Below, in pieces: positions 24,052-33,161 of a stretch of 34,582 bases of DNA (positions are counted from its first letter, which is position 1; each line of letters begins with the position of its first letter). The stretch is taken from assembly GCF_003248505.1 (NCBI RefSeq), contig NZ_QFOA01000033.1, positions 1 to 34,582 on the forward strand. Reading direction: 5' to 3'. This DNA comes from Sphingobium sp. GTDB taxonomy: Bacteria; Pseudomonadota; Alphaproteobacteria; Sphingomonadales; Sphingomonadaceae. Below the pieces are notes generated by a model. The model searched no databases, was not told where the DNA came from, and saw nothing but the letters and a program-made list of their open reading frames with translations. Position numbers and translations under genes: made by a program.

Positions 24052-24062
24052 TCCACGCGAAC

Positions 24063-26339
24063 ATGAAACAACAAGGTGAGCCAGCCGGCGGATGGGGATC
24101 GCTCAAGGATATCGTCGAGAGCGAGCTTTCCCAGCGAGCAGGTCCGGGCGCGTTCGAGACGCTGGCCCATTTGAACAAGCCCGAAGGTACGGCGTGCACG
24201 TCCTGCGCATGGATCAAGCCTGAAAAGCCGAGCCTTTTCGAATTTTGCGAGAATGGTGCTAAGGCCACCCTATGGGATTTGACGAGCGCGCGCTGCACCC
24301 CGGAAGTCTTTGCAAAGCATAATGTTTCGGACCTTGCGACGCGTGACGCTCATGCCCTTGAAATGCTGGGCCGGCTTACAGAACCGATGCGCTACGATCC
24401 TGCGAGTGATCGTTACGTACGGGCCAGTTGGACGGAGGCGTTCCAAGCCATCGGTGCTAAATTGCGGACGATCGACCCGCGATCCGCCACTTTCTACGCC
24501 AGTGGTAAGGCTGCGCTGGAACCAAGCTATCTCTACGCCCTGTTTGCACGTGCATATGGGCATAATAATTTGCCCGATAGCTCGAACATGTGCCACGAAA
24601 CCACGTCCGTAGGCCTGAAAAAAGTCATCGGATCGCCTGTTGGCACATGTCAGGAAGAAGATTTCGAACATTGCGACGCCATCTTCTATCTGGGCCAAAA
24701 TCCCGGTACAAATTCCCCCCGTATCCTTCACCCCCTCCAACACGCCGTGCAGCGCGGGTGCCGGATCGTCAGTTTCAACCCATTGCGTGAAACCGGCCTC
24801 ACGGCCTTCGTCAATCCGCAAAACCCGGTCCAGATGACGATAGGCAAGCCCACCAACCTCAGTCATCTCTATCTACAGGTAAGACCGGGCGGCGACATCG
24901 CAGCCTTGATGGGGGTTTGCAAACGCGTCCTAGCCAAGGATGCGGAGGCCCGGGCGAACGGTGAGCCGGCTCTCATCGACGATATGTTCATTCAGGAGCA
25001 TACCAACGGCATCGATGCTTTCATGCGTAAGATAGAGAGCACAGATTGGAGCGAACTCGAGGTTGAAAGCGGCGTGACGCGTGCGGAGATGGAAGCTGCC
25101 GGAGACGTTTATATCGAGGCGTCAAACGTCATGGGCATTTACGGCATGGGACTGACGCAACATGTCCATGGCGCGGAATCGATAGGTCTCCTTGTCAATT
25201 TGCTGCTGTTGAAGGGGAATATCGGGCGCAAGGGCGCGGGATGCTCCCCCATTCGGGGCCATTCCAACGTTCAAGGTCAGCGGACGGTTGGAATCACGGA
25301 GAAAGTATCGTTGGCGCCGGTCGAAAAATATCGCGAATTGTTCGATCTGGAGACACCGCAAAATGATGGCCATACGACCGTTGAATTCCTGGATGCCGTG
25401 ATCGACGGCAGCAACAAGGCCTTCATCGGGCTGGGTGGCAATCTGGCTATGGCCGTCCCGGACCATGGCCCGGTCCACGCCGCATGGCGAGAGATGGAAT
25501 TGACTGTCCATATCGCGACCCGGCTCAATCACACGCATTTGATGCCGGGCCGGGAAAGCTGGCTGCTTCCCTGCTTGGTCCGCGCCGAAAAGGATATGCA
25601 GGCAACGGGCAATCAGTGGGTCTCGATTGAGGACAGTTTCAGCCATGTCACTGGGTCAATGGGGCGTCGGTCCCCGGCGGACGTCAATCTGATGAGCGAA
25701 ACGGCTATTATTTGTGAAATAGCGCGGGCGACGCTGAACCCTCATCCCAAACTACGCTGGGAGGAATGGCAAAAGGATTATAGCATTGTTCGCGCCCTTA
25801 TCGCGCGCACTTTCCCCGAGCAGTTCCATGACATGAGCGCCAGGATGAATCAGCCTGGGGGGTTCTTTCGCGGCAACCCCGCGCGCGAGCGCATCTGGAA
25901 AACGAAAAGCGGTAAAGCTGAGTTCACCGACCCGTCCGTTCTCAACGCTTGCGGCAAAAATCGCCCCGAAAACGGGTTTCACTTGATGACGCTTCGATCG
26001 CACGACCAGTTCAATACAACAGTCTACGGATACAAAGACCGGCTACGCGGCATCGAGGGCGATCGCATGATCGTGATGATGAATCCCGTCGATATGGATG
26101 CACATGGTCTTAGGGAAGGAACGCAAATCACCTTGCGTACAGTATATGACGACGGGGTCGAGCGGATGGTGGCGGGGCTGACCGTCAAGCCCTATGAAGT
26201 GCCGACGGGGGCTATGTTCGGCTATTTTCCAGAACTCAATCCACTCATCCCCCGCGGACATCACGACGAACTGTCGAAAACTCCGGCCAGCAAGGGCGTC
26301 CCCGTCGCGCTTGTCCGCACAAACAATCATATCCCATAA
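24063..26339 (+). CDS. FdhF/YdeP-like molybdopterin oxidoreductase, 758 aa
   Basis: This is a molybdopterin-guanine-dinucleotide enzyme of the formate dehydrogenase alpha/YdeP subgroup. The N-terminal CTSCAW (C46, C49) with FEFCENGAKA corresponds to the cluster-binding region of the subgroup. Cofactor-contacting segments include SSNMCHETTSVGLK, FYLGQNPGTNSPR and LLLLKGNIGRKGAGCSPIRGHSNVQGQRT. The C-terminal domain (about 640-758) has LRSHDQFNTTVYGYKDRLRGI and the closing cofactor-binding cap. YdeP supports acid resistance in E. coli, but the reaction is unknown. No FeS subunit, membrane anchor or FdhD gene is adjacent, so electron partners must be elsewhere. No Tat signal is evident, implying a cytoplasmic enzyme. 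Confidence 0.92.
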   Translation: MKQQGEPAGGWGSLKDIVESELSQRAGPGAFETLAHLNKPEGTACTSCAWIKPEKPSLFEFCENGAKATLWDLTSARCTPEVFAKHNVSDLATRDAHALEMLGRLTEPMRYDPASDRYVRASWTEAFQAIGAKLRTIDPRSATFYASGKAALEPSYLYALFARAYGHNNLPDSSNMCHETTSVGLKKVIGSPVGTCQEEDFEHCDAIFYLGQNPGTNSPRILHPLQHAVQRGCRIVSFNPLRETGLTAFVNPQNPVQMTIGKPTNLSHLYLQVRPGGDIAALMGVCKRVLAKDAEARANGEPALIDDMFIQEHTNGIDAFMRKIESTDWSELEVESGVTRAEMEAAGDVYIEASNVMGIYGMGLTQHVHGAESIGLLVNLLLLKGNIGRKGAGCSPIRGHSNVQGQRTVGITEKVSLAPVEKYRELFDLETPQNDGHTTVEFLDAVIDGSNKAFIGLGGNLAMAVPDHGPVHAAWREMELTVHIATRLNHTHLMPGRESWLLPCLVRAEKDMQATGNQWVSIEDSFSHVTGSMGRRSPADVNLMSETAIICEIARATLNPHPKLRWEEWQKDYSIVRALIARTFPEQFHDMSARMNQPGGFFRGNPARERIWKTKSGKAEFTDPSVLNACGKNRPENGFHLMTLRSHDQFNTTVYGYKDRLRGIEGDRMIVMMNPVDMDAHGLREGTQITLRTVYDDGVERMVAGLTVKPYEVPTGAMFGYFPELNPLIPRGHHDELSKTPASKGVPVALVRTNNHIP

Positions 26340-26366
26340 GGCCGCGATCCGGCTCGTCCTGTCAAT

Positions 26367-27746
26367 TCATTCCACATCTTTCCATCCCCCGCCCAGGGCT
26401 GCCCACAACTGGATAAGATTATTCAGCTGCGCCTCGCGCACGCTGATGGCGGCCAAGTCGACTTGGAACAAATTCCGTTGCGCATCCAGCTCCTCGATAT
26501 ACGCGGCATAGCCACCGCGATAGCGGTCCCGCGCAAGAACGAGCGATCTTTGCAGAATGGTTCGCCGCCGCTTCACGCGTTCAAGCTGATCGCGCAGATT
26601 GCGCTCACCCGAAAGCGCATTCTCGACCTCGCCGAAGGCCGTCAGCACGGCGCCACGGTAAGCAAACGCCGCTTGATCACGCTGGGCCGTGGCAGTGTCG
26701 AGGTTCGCTGACAGTTGCCCGCCTGCAAAAATTGGCGCCAATATGCTCGCGCCCACGCTCCATAGGCCGACTGGGTCCCAGTCAAGCGCGTCAACGAACA
26801 ATGCGCCCCCGCTTCCGGTCAACTGGATGTTAGGCAGAAATTCGGCACGCCGCGACGCCATCTGTCGATCGGCAGCGACGATCGCCAGCTCGGCGCTTGC
26901 CAGATCGGGACGTCGGCGCATCAGTGTCGAAGGCAGACCTGCTGGCACCGCGGGAAGGACAAGATTTTCCAGGCGGCCCCGGACGACCGCACCTGGAAGA
27001 TCGCCGGTCAATCGGCGCAGCGCATTCTCTTGCACACGGAAGGTCTGCTTCAACTGCGGTATCGTCTGCGCGACCGCTTCATACTCCGACTGTGCCTGCG
27101 TCAGCTCAAGCTGCGAGCTGTAACCGACGGCAGCACGGTCGGTCGCGATCCGCAATGCCTGTTCGCGGCTTCGTAACGTCGCCTCACTGACCTCTATCTG
27201 AGCCGCGAGCGACAGAAGCGTCACATAGCCGCGCAGCGTAGCGGAAATAACCGACAGTCGCGTCGCATCGCGATCCGCCCGGCTGGCGACATAGCTCGCG
27301 CGGGCCGCACCTTCCAGCGCCCGCACCCGGCCGAACAGGTCGAAATTCCATGCCGCGGATAGTTCGGGCTGGGCAAAATAGGTCGTCGCGCCCCGACCCG
27401 TCACCTGGTTCAGTGGCCGCTGACCGCCCCCGGCACCTTGTGCATCCAGCGTCGGTAACCGCGCCGCACGCGCAAGGCGGGTTGCCGCCTCCAGCTCGTC
27501 GACGCGCGCGATGGCAACGAGAACATCTGGGTTATTGGCGACCGCCTTCTCGACCAGCGGCGGAATTGCGGGATCGTTCAATCTTTGCCACCAGTCGGCA
27601 TCGACGGCGACGACATTGCCGGACGGAACCTCGCGCCAGTCCTGCGGCAGTGCGACGGTCGCGGCCCCGGGAATAGTACGAATCTCCGGGGCGCAGCCGG
27701 AAAGCATCGCAGCGGCGCCACCGATTAGCAGAAATGCACGGGTCAT
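26367..27746 (-). CDS. NodT-family outer-membrane efflux lipoprotein, 459 aa
   Basis: This is a TolC-fold outer-membrane factor. The signal peptide ends in the lipobox L-S-G-C (C18), so the mature protein is lipidated. Two long coiled-coil helical hairpins repeat, as usual: one with VEKAVANNPDVLVAIARVDE and one with RRPDLASAELAIVAADRQMASRRAEFLPNI (seen in parts). QPELSAAWNFDLFGRVR is a hallmark of NodT proteins. It is the last gene of the efflux operon; its ATG overlaps the HlyD stop (ATGA at 27743-27746). With HlyD and the DHA2 pump it should form a channel from inner membrane to outside. It ends 27 bp from the converging molybdoenzyme gene. Confidence 0.93.
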   Translation of the reverse strand: MTRAFLLIGGAAAMLSGCAPEIRTIPGAATVALPQDWREVPSGNVVAVDADWWQRLNDPAIPPLVEKAVANNPDVLVAIARVDELEAATRLARAARLPTLDAQGAGGGQRPLNQVTGRGATTYFAQPELSAAWNFDLFGRVRALEGAARASYVASRADRDATRLSVISATLRGYVTLLSLAAQIEVSEATLRSREQALRIATDRAAVGYSSQLELTQAQSEYEAVAQTIPQLKQTFRVQENALRRLTGDLPGAVVRGRLENLVLPAVPAGLPSTLMRRRPDLASAELAIVAADRQMASRRAEFLPNIQLTGSGGALFVDALDWDPVGLWSVGASILAPIFAGGQLSANLDTATAQRDQAAFAYRGAVLTAFGEVENALSGERNLRDQLERVKRRRTILQRSLVLARDRYRGGYAAYIEELDAQRNLFQVDLAAISVREAQLNNLIQLWAALGGGWKDVE

Positions 27747-28924
27747 CGCTGCTGCTCGCGCGGTGAGGCAACGTCGGCGGTATCGACCTGAGCGACCACT
27801 GACATACCCGGCCGCAAGCGGGCGGCGAGCGGCTGTTTGGGGTCGATCCGGATCCGCACCGGGATACGTTGCACGATCTTGGTAAAGTTGCCGCTGGCAT
27901 TGTCTGGCCGCAATACGCTGAACTCCGATCCGGTCGCCGGCGCGATCTGCTCGACGACGCCGGTCAGTCGCGCCTTGTCGAGCGCATCGACCCGGAAGCT
28001 GGCGCGCTGCCCGATCCGCATCCGAGCGGTCTGCGTCTCCTTGAAGTTGGCGACGACCCAGAGCTGCTCGGGAACGAGGAACATCAACTGCGATCCGGCT
28101 GCAACATATTGCCCGACCCGTACCGATGCCTCACCGATCTGCCCATCGCGCGGGGCGCGGATCAGCGTGTTGGCAAGGTTGATGCGAGCGAGGTCGACCT
28201 GTGCCTGTGCTTGCGCGACCTTGCCTTCTAAAGATTGGCGCGACACCTGGGTCGAACGGATCGTCTGTTGCTGGTTGTCGATTGCGGCGTCGGCGCGGGT
28301 GATGCCCGCTTCTGCAGCGAGCTTAGTCGCGCGGACCTGATCGCGTTCGCGCAGCGACACCGAGCCTCGACTGGCCAGTTCGCTCACGCGATCCAGATCG
28401 GCTTCGGCACGCACCAGTTCAGCCTGTGCCTGTTGCCGATCCGCGACACGGGTACGCAGCGTTGCCTGGTTCTGAGCAACCGTCTGCTCCCAGTTCGCCA
28501 AATCGGCCTTCGCGATTGTCAGCTCAGCGAGCGCCTGGTCCAGCTGCTGGCGATAGATGCGGTCGTCGATCCGTAGCAGCAATTGCCCCCGCTTGACCTT
28601 CGCGAAATCGCGAACTGTGACATCGGTCACATAACCGTTTACCTGCGGCGCCATGGCCGTGATCTGGCCACGCACATAGGCATTTTCGGTTGTCTTTTCA
28701 TCGCTGGTGAACGGCCACAACTGCCATGCGTACAGCACGACCAGCGCGCCGAGTACGAAGATGACGGCCATGATGGCGACCGTTCGCGCGCGCGGCTTGA
28801 TCGTCTTTGGCGGCGATTGAGGAGAAACGTCGGGACGCGGGGCGGTTGCTTCCGCTTCGGGTGAAACCTGCAGAGGAGCGGCGTCGGTTGCCGCCGGATC
28901 GGGCGTGGTTCGTTGTTCGGTCAT
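27743..28924 (-). CDS. HlyD/EmrA-family periplasmic adaptor (membrane fusion protein), 393 aa
   Basis: A proline-rich cytoplasmic leader of about 45 residues precedes a single transmembrane helix (VAIMAVIFVLGALVVLYAW). A biotinyl-lipoyl half-motif (GQITAMAPQVNGYV), a long alpha-helical hairpin (about residues 120-225) and the matching lipoyl half (NTLIRAPRDGQIGEASVRVGQYV) follow, then a beta-barrel domain with the WVVANFKETQTARM strand. This is the EmrA layout, linking a DHA2 pump to an outer-membrane factor. The gene starts 4 bp after the pump gene's stop. Confidence 0.93.
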   Translation of the reverse strand: MTEQRTTPDPAATDAAPLQVSPEAEATAPRPDVSPQSPPKTIKPRARTVAIMAVIFVLGALVVLYAWQLWPFTSDEKTTENAYVRGQITAMAPQVNGYVTDVTVRDFAKVKRGQLLLRIDDRIYRQQLDQALAELTIAKADLANWEQTVAQNQATLRTRVADRQQAQAELVRAEADLDRVSELASRGSVSLRERDQVRATKLAAEAGITRADAAIDNQQQTIRSTQVSRQSLEGKVAQAQAQVDLARINLANTLIRAPRDGQIGEASVRVGQYVAAGSQLMFLVPEQLWVVANFKETQTARMRIGQRASFRVDALDKARLTGVVEQIAPATGSEFSVLRPDNASGNFTKIVQRIPVRIRIDPKQPLAARLRPGMSVVAQVDTADVASPREQQR

Positions 28925-28928
28925 TGGG

Positions 28929-30599
28929 TCATACCGTGGCTGCGCCGGCGGATGCCCCGGCGGTTGGTGGACTGTTACGAGCGTTTCGGGCCGCGATGAC
29001 CAAGCGAATGAGAGACCATAGCAGGAGCAACCCGGCGAGAATGGCGTTCAGCGTGAACACGTCATTATAGGCTCTAACATTCGCTTCGCGCGTCGACGTC
29101 TGGGAGAGCAAACCCACGCCTTGTGCCTGCCGGCGGACGGGGTCGGTGATTTGCGCGGCATAGACCTGCCCCTGCTGCGCCAAGCGTTGCGCCACGACCG
29201 GATCGCCGGGATCGAGGTTTGCTGTGATCTGCGCCGAATATTCATGCTCACGCACCTGTTGGAAGGTGCCGAACAATGCCGGTCCGGCAAGCCCCCCCAG
29301 CGATTGGGTGATCGCAAACAGGACAGCGAAAGTGACAATATGGTCGGCCCCTTTGGACAGCGCTTTCATCACGCCGACCAGCAGCAACGGACCCATGAAT
29401 AGGCCCGACGCCATCGCCAGCAGGAATTGGCTGAGCATCATCGTATTAGGCCGCGTATCGCTGGTCGCATCGTTGTCGCTCAGCGATCCGATCAGGATCA
29501 ACGCAATCGCCCCGACAAGCTGTAGCGGGATCGCCTTCGGCCCGAAGGTCAGCGCCGAAACGGCGATCCCAGCGACGAGTCCGCCCAACATAACAAGATA
29601 GAAAAGCTGGAGCTGATCGGGCCCCATACCCAGCGTCCGCAGCAAACCGGTCGCGGCAAAGGTCTGTTCCGAAAGCAGAAGCCGGATCGCAAAGGCACCA
29701 AAGGCGAAGCGCATCGTGTCCGCAGTTCCCAGCCAGCGCGTCTGGATCAACGGACGGCGGCGATGATGTTCGATCAGAAACGTCGTCAGGAACAGGCCAA
29801 GTGCCGCAATCAGCGCGATTCCCATCCACGGCTGCTCTGTCCACCATTGCACCCGCCCCTGCGCCAGTACCGCACCGATCAGCGCAAACGCCGGAGCGAG
29901 TACCAGAAAGGTCAGGAAATCTTTCGCCTCGAAGACCTTAATACGAATGCCCGGCGGCAGCTTAAGGACGACGCAGGCCGCCAGTGTACAAAGCGCCAGC
30001 CCGAACTCGAAAAGATACAGCGTTTGCCAATCGCCGAGGTCGAGCAGCGCCGGCGACAGCAGCCACGCGACGGGAACCCAGAGCTGCGACATGCCCAGCG
30101 CTACGCAAAGCCCTTGCCCAAGCTTGGCTTTGGGAAAGGCTTGCAAAACATAGAAGATGGCGAGAGCGCTCATCGGGGCGGCGGCGAAGCCGGCGATAGC
30201 ACGCACCAAGACCGCCCCTTCATAACTCTGGATCATAAGATAGAGCGCGCAGATAACGATATATGCGGCAAGCCCGGCTTCGGCAAAGCGCTGAATACCG
30301 AATTGCTGTCGGCATTTGAAAAGGATCAGGTTCGAAGAGACGTTCACCATGACGTAGGCAGCGGGCAACCACGCGCCCTGCACCGGCGTCAGCCCCAACG
30401 AGCCCTGGATCTGCGGCAAGTTCGCCGACACGATAGCGTTGCCCAGTCCCGAGGTCGCGCTGACCAGAATGCCGACCAGCAAATAGGCGATCCGGCGACC
30501 CGCACTGTGTCGCGGAGTCGCCGGGGAGCCGGGCAGTGACGGCTTTTCATCCTCCTCCCATGCGGGAAGCGGATCTAGCGGTTCGGGGGGCGCGCTCAT
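28929..30599 (-). CDS. DHA2-family MFS multidrug transporter (EmrB-like), 556 aa
   Basis: Fourteen hydrophobic segments are predicted over about 500 residues, which is the DHA2 layout. Near the N-terminus SGLGNAIVSANLPQIQGSLG and PAAYVMVNVSSNLILFKCRQQFG replace the D-x-T-I-V-N-V-A-L-P and W-x2-T-x-Y motifs of typical EmrB, so this is a divergent branch often found with a NodT/HlyD pair. A long periplasmic loop (about 440-510) lies before the last helix. I start at the ATG at 30599; a TTG three codons upstream is also open. Export of aromatic acids, uncouplers or detergents would be usual for such pumps, but the substrate is unknown. Confidence 0.88.
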   Translation of the reverse strand: MSAPPEPLDPLPAWEEDEKPSLPGSPATPRHSAGRRIAYLLVGILVSATSGLGNAIVSANLPQIQGSLGLTPVQGAWLPAAYVMVNVSSNLILFKCRQQFGIQRFAEAGLAAYIVICALYLMIQSYEGAVLVRAIAGFAAAPMSALAIFYVLQAFPKAKLGQGLCVALGMSQLWVPVAWLLSPALLDLGDWQTLYLFEFGLALCTLAACVVLKLPPGIRIKVFEAKDFLTFLVLAPAFALIGAVLAQGRVQWWTEQPWMGIALIAALGLFLTTFLIEHHRRRPLIQTRWLGTADTMRFAFGAFAIRLLLSEQTFAATGLLRTLGMGPDQLQLFYLVMLGGLVAGIAVSALTFGPKAIPLQLVGAIALILIGSLSDNDATSDTRPNTMMLSQFLLAMASGLFMGPLLLVGVMKALSKGADHIVTFAVLFAITQSLGGLAGPALFGTFQQVREHEYSAQITANLDPGDPVVAQRLAQQGQVYAAQITDPVRRQAQGVGLLSQTSTREANVRAYNDVFTLNAILAGLLLLWSLIRLVIAARNARNSPPTAGASAGAATV

Positions 30600-30657
30600 G
30601 CTTGCCAATGACGTTCTGCAGGTTGCATCGAATCAAATCGCGCGTAAAAGAGAAAAA

Positions 30658-30674
30658 CGGACAAACAATGTCCG
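30658..30674. promoter_or_regulatory. Operator-like inverted repeat of the efflux operon
   Basis: CGGACA and TGTCCG form a perfect 6-bp inverted repeat with a 5-nt spacer (AACAA), in the 108-bp gap between the divergent pump and TetR genes. Size and symmetry fit a TetR-dimer operator that would block both promoters. Confidence 0.75.
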
Positions 30675-30707
30675 CTTATATCGTTCCCCTTCCGGCGGAA
30701 AGCAAGT

Positions 30708-31265
30708 GTGCGAAAAGATGCGCAATTACGACGCGACCGCCTGATCGAAGCGGCGACGGCGATCTTCGAACGTGACGGATATGGCATCGCGCTTGACGAG
30801 ATCGCAATCGAGGCGGGTGTCGGGCGGGCGACTTTGTATCGCAACTTCCACGATCGTATCGGGCTCATGGAAGCCGTTCTGGCGCATAAGGTGACGATGG
30901 TCGAACGGTTCGTAGCCGATCATGACGACGATGGGACCTTGCTCGCCACGTTCCTATCCCGGCAAGGGCTGCTCGTCTCGCTGCATGCGTCGGCGATCCA
31001 GACGCTGATCCGCGATAACACAAGAAAGGCGTTCGTTGCCGATCTGTCCCGCCGCAGCGTGGCGATTCTCGATCAGGTGGTGCGGCGGTCTCAGCGTGCC
31101 GGAACCCTGCGCGTTGACGCAACCGCCCAACATTTGCGTCTGGCGACGCTCATGCTGATGGCGGTAGGCCAGGAGCCGCGCATCGGCGACTACAACGCTC
31201 TCGACCTCGTCGGCGAAATCCTGCTTTTTGGCTTGGTCCCTCGGGCAGACGATCTGGCAGACTGA
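30708..31265 (+). CDS. TetR/AcrR family regulator of the efflux operon, 185 aa
   Basis: The HTH is near the N-terminus (about residues 10-52): RRDRLIEAATAIFERDGYGIALDEIAIEAGVGRATLYRNFHDR, a textbook TetR pattern. The remaining 130 residues are the helical ligand-binding and dimer domain. It is divergent from the DHA2-HlyD-NodT operon, with an operator-like repeat between them, so it is very probably its repressor, released by a pump substrate. The start is GTG at 30708, with GGCGGAAAG upstream. Confidence 0.9.
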   Translation: MRKDAQLRRDRLIEAATAIFERDGYGIALDEIAIEAGVGRATLYRNFHDRIGLMEAVLAHKVTMVERFVADHDDDGTLLATFLSRQGLLVSLHASAIQTLIRDNTRKAFVADLSRRSVAILDQVVRRSQRAGTLRVDATAQHLRLATLMLMAVGQEPRIGDYNALDLVGEILLFGLVPRADDLAD

Positions 31266-31803
31266 ACATCTGTCTAAATTGCAAAGGTTGAAACCGATGG
31301 GGTGCGTATAGGGGCGATTGGGTAATGAGAGGAATGTTGTGGGGGACGAAGCGGCCACCTCCACGACTTCATCAATGCCGTCGGCGTCAGTCGGCTATCG
31401 TCCAGCGCAGCCGCTGGTTTTCCGCTCCAGTTCCTTCGCTCACCGTGCGTGATCGGTCTGCAGTCCGTCATATTCCCCACGCCAGCAACAACAGGTATGC
31501 TAGCTGACTGCGATCCGGCGGCAGGCCTCCCTTTCGCGGCCCAAACTATCATGGTGTCGGGGCCACTCAGCGAAGGGAAGATCGGAGCCGCGCATATCTG
31601 TCGAGAAGACCGAGCGCGCACTATCACTCTAGACGGCACGTCGGCCGCGGGAAATCCCGTTTTGCTGGAAATAGACCTGCGTGGGATTGCCGGGGATGCC
31701 CATCGCTCCTCTGCCGTAGGCGGTAATTTTGGCGTCGCCATAGCTTCGCTTTGCACAAGGTCCCGCCGGTCGTGTAAAGGCCGGTTGTCAAGATTGGGTC
31801 ACA
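31266..31803. other. 538-bp region with overlapping open frames, no recognised gene
   Basis: A plus frame from 31449 and a minus frame at 31274-31756 are both open over 300-480 bp. The plus frame contains protein-like stretches such as AAGLPFAAQTIMVSGPLSEG and LDGTSAAGNPVLLEIDLRGI, but its end shifts into rlmJ in another frame and it has no convincing start or ribosome site. It may be a gene fragment. The promoter of rlmJ should lie at the right end. Confidence 0.45.
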
Positions 31804-32634
31804 ATGAATTATCGTCATTCCTTCCATGCCGGCAACAGCGCCGATGTCGTAAAGCACAGCCTCCTAATCGCTTTGGTGCGGGCCTTGCAGCAGAAGGAAG
31901 GGGCGCTGACGCTGATCGACACCCATGCCGGATGCGGGCTGTATGATCTTGGAGGCAGCGATGCTCAACGCACAGGTGAAGCCTCGCAGGGGGTGCTGCG
32001 GGCCTTTGCCGAACCGAACCCCCTGCTGGACGAGTACCGCAGCGCCGTGCAGGCGGTGAATGCGGGTAGCGAGCCGCAACTGTACCCCGGATCGCCGCAG
32101 ATTCTGGCGCAGCTTCTGCGCTCGCAGGATTTCCTGATCCTCAATGAAAAGCACCCGGAAGATGCTTACGCCCTGCGCGGCATTATGCGGGACACCCGCG
32201 CGGCCATACACGAACGCGATGCCTACGAACTTTGGCTCGCGATGTTGCCGCCCCGCACTACACGCGGCGTGGTGGTTGTCGACCCGCCTTACGAACAGCT
32301 TGACGAACGCGCACGTATCACCGCCACCCTGGCCGCCGCTTGTCGCAAATGGGCGCATGGCGTGACGGTGATCTGGTATCCTTTAAAAGACAGCGCCGCG
32401 CATCGGCGATGGAAGCAGCAGTTACGCAAGCTCCGCATCCCAAAATTGTTTTTGGTGGAGCATTGGCTGTACGATAGTGAGCAATCTGGCATCTATAACG
32501 GCGCGGGGCTCTTTATCATCAATCCGCCCTATGTTTTTACGCAAGAGCTGCCGCCGCTACTGGAAGCTTTACGTACAGCTTTGGCACCTGACGGGCATAA
32601 GGGCGAGATTATAGCGGGTTGGCTGGGCGATTAA
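31804..32634 (+). CDS. rlmJ: 23S rRNA (adenine(2030)-N(6))-methyltransferase RlmJ, 276 aa
   Basis: The start MNYRHSFHAGNSADVVKH is the signature of RlmJ, which methylates A2030 of 23S rRNA with S-adenosylmethionine. The catalytic D-P-P-Y is at residues 160-163, preceded by RGVVVV, and IDTHAGCGLYDL (about 39-50) belongs to the cofactor site. FYNGAGLFIINPPY-like text (here IYNGAGLFIINPPY) near the C-terminus is also conserved. Length is normal. It is a housekeeping gene unrelated to its neighbours. Confidence 0.96.
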   Translation: MNYRHSFHAGNSADVVKHSLLIALVRALQQKEGALTLIDTHAGCGLYDLGGSDAQRTGEASQGVLRAFAEPNPLLDEYRSAVQAVNAGSEPQLYPGSPQILAQLLRSQDFLILNEKHPEDAYALRGIMRDTRAAIHERDAYELWLAMLPPRTTRGVVVVDPPYEQLDERARITATLAAACRKWAHGVTVIWYPLKDSAAHRRWKQQLRKLRIPKLFLVEHWLYDSEQSGIYNGAGLFIINPPYVFTQELPPLLEALRTALAPDGHKGEIIAGWLGD

Positions 32635-32736
32635 GGTTGCAACCAAATCGATCGTTCCAAATGGCGAAATAATATGCCGAGAAATCCAATGGATTGAAGG
32701 GTGGAGTACCGCTGCCGAAATGCTATGGCATAGATT

Positions 32737-33057
32737 ATGTTTCAAGCACCCGGCCGCAGCGGCACTGTAGAAATCGACGGTTTCAAATATGACTGGGAAC
32801 TCCTGAGCGAGCCTCAATTGTCCTCCTCGGAGGGTTGGAAGGGCATGACTATCTCCCTGCGCCAAAGAGAAATGCCGCGACAAGCAGTGTTGGAATTTCC
32901 ACCGCCCAAGCGATTGATGAAAGGATTGCCGAAAGGGCGTCTGCATATCAACGATGCGATCGCTGCGAGAGGGGTGCGGTCAGCATTAGCGGCGGGATGG
33001 GATCCTGCGTCGCGAGGGAAACCAACGGTGTTCATGGTCGACGCCAGCGGTGATTAA
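32737..33057 (+). CDS. Hypothetical protein, 106 aa
   Basis: I do not recognise the family. The protein is small and soluble with alternating beta-strand-like segments: GTVEIDGFKYDWEL, GMTISLRQRE, RQAVLEFPPPK, then a helical region (INDAIAARGVRSALAAGWDP) and a closing TVFMVDA strand. No signal peptide, membrane segment or metal motif is visible. It follows rlmJ after 102 bp, has no good Shine-Dalgarno before its ATG, and precedes the phospholipase gene by 104 bp. Its coherent strand pattern makes it more likely real than spurious. Confidence 0.62.
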   Translation: MFQAPGRSGTVEIDGFKYDWELLSEPQLSSSEGWKGMTISLRQREMPRQAVLEFPPPKRLMKGLPKGRLHINDAIAARGVRSALAAGWDPASRGKPTVFMVDASGD

Positions 33058-33161
33058 CCACTCCCGCGCCGATAGCCGAGATGTGCCTCGCTAGGCGCTT
33101 GCCAGAGATGCAACAATCTCTATGGGTCGCTGACTATTCATGACGGAGGGCAATTGGCCCG

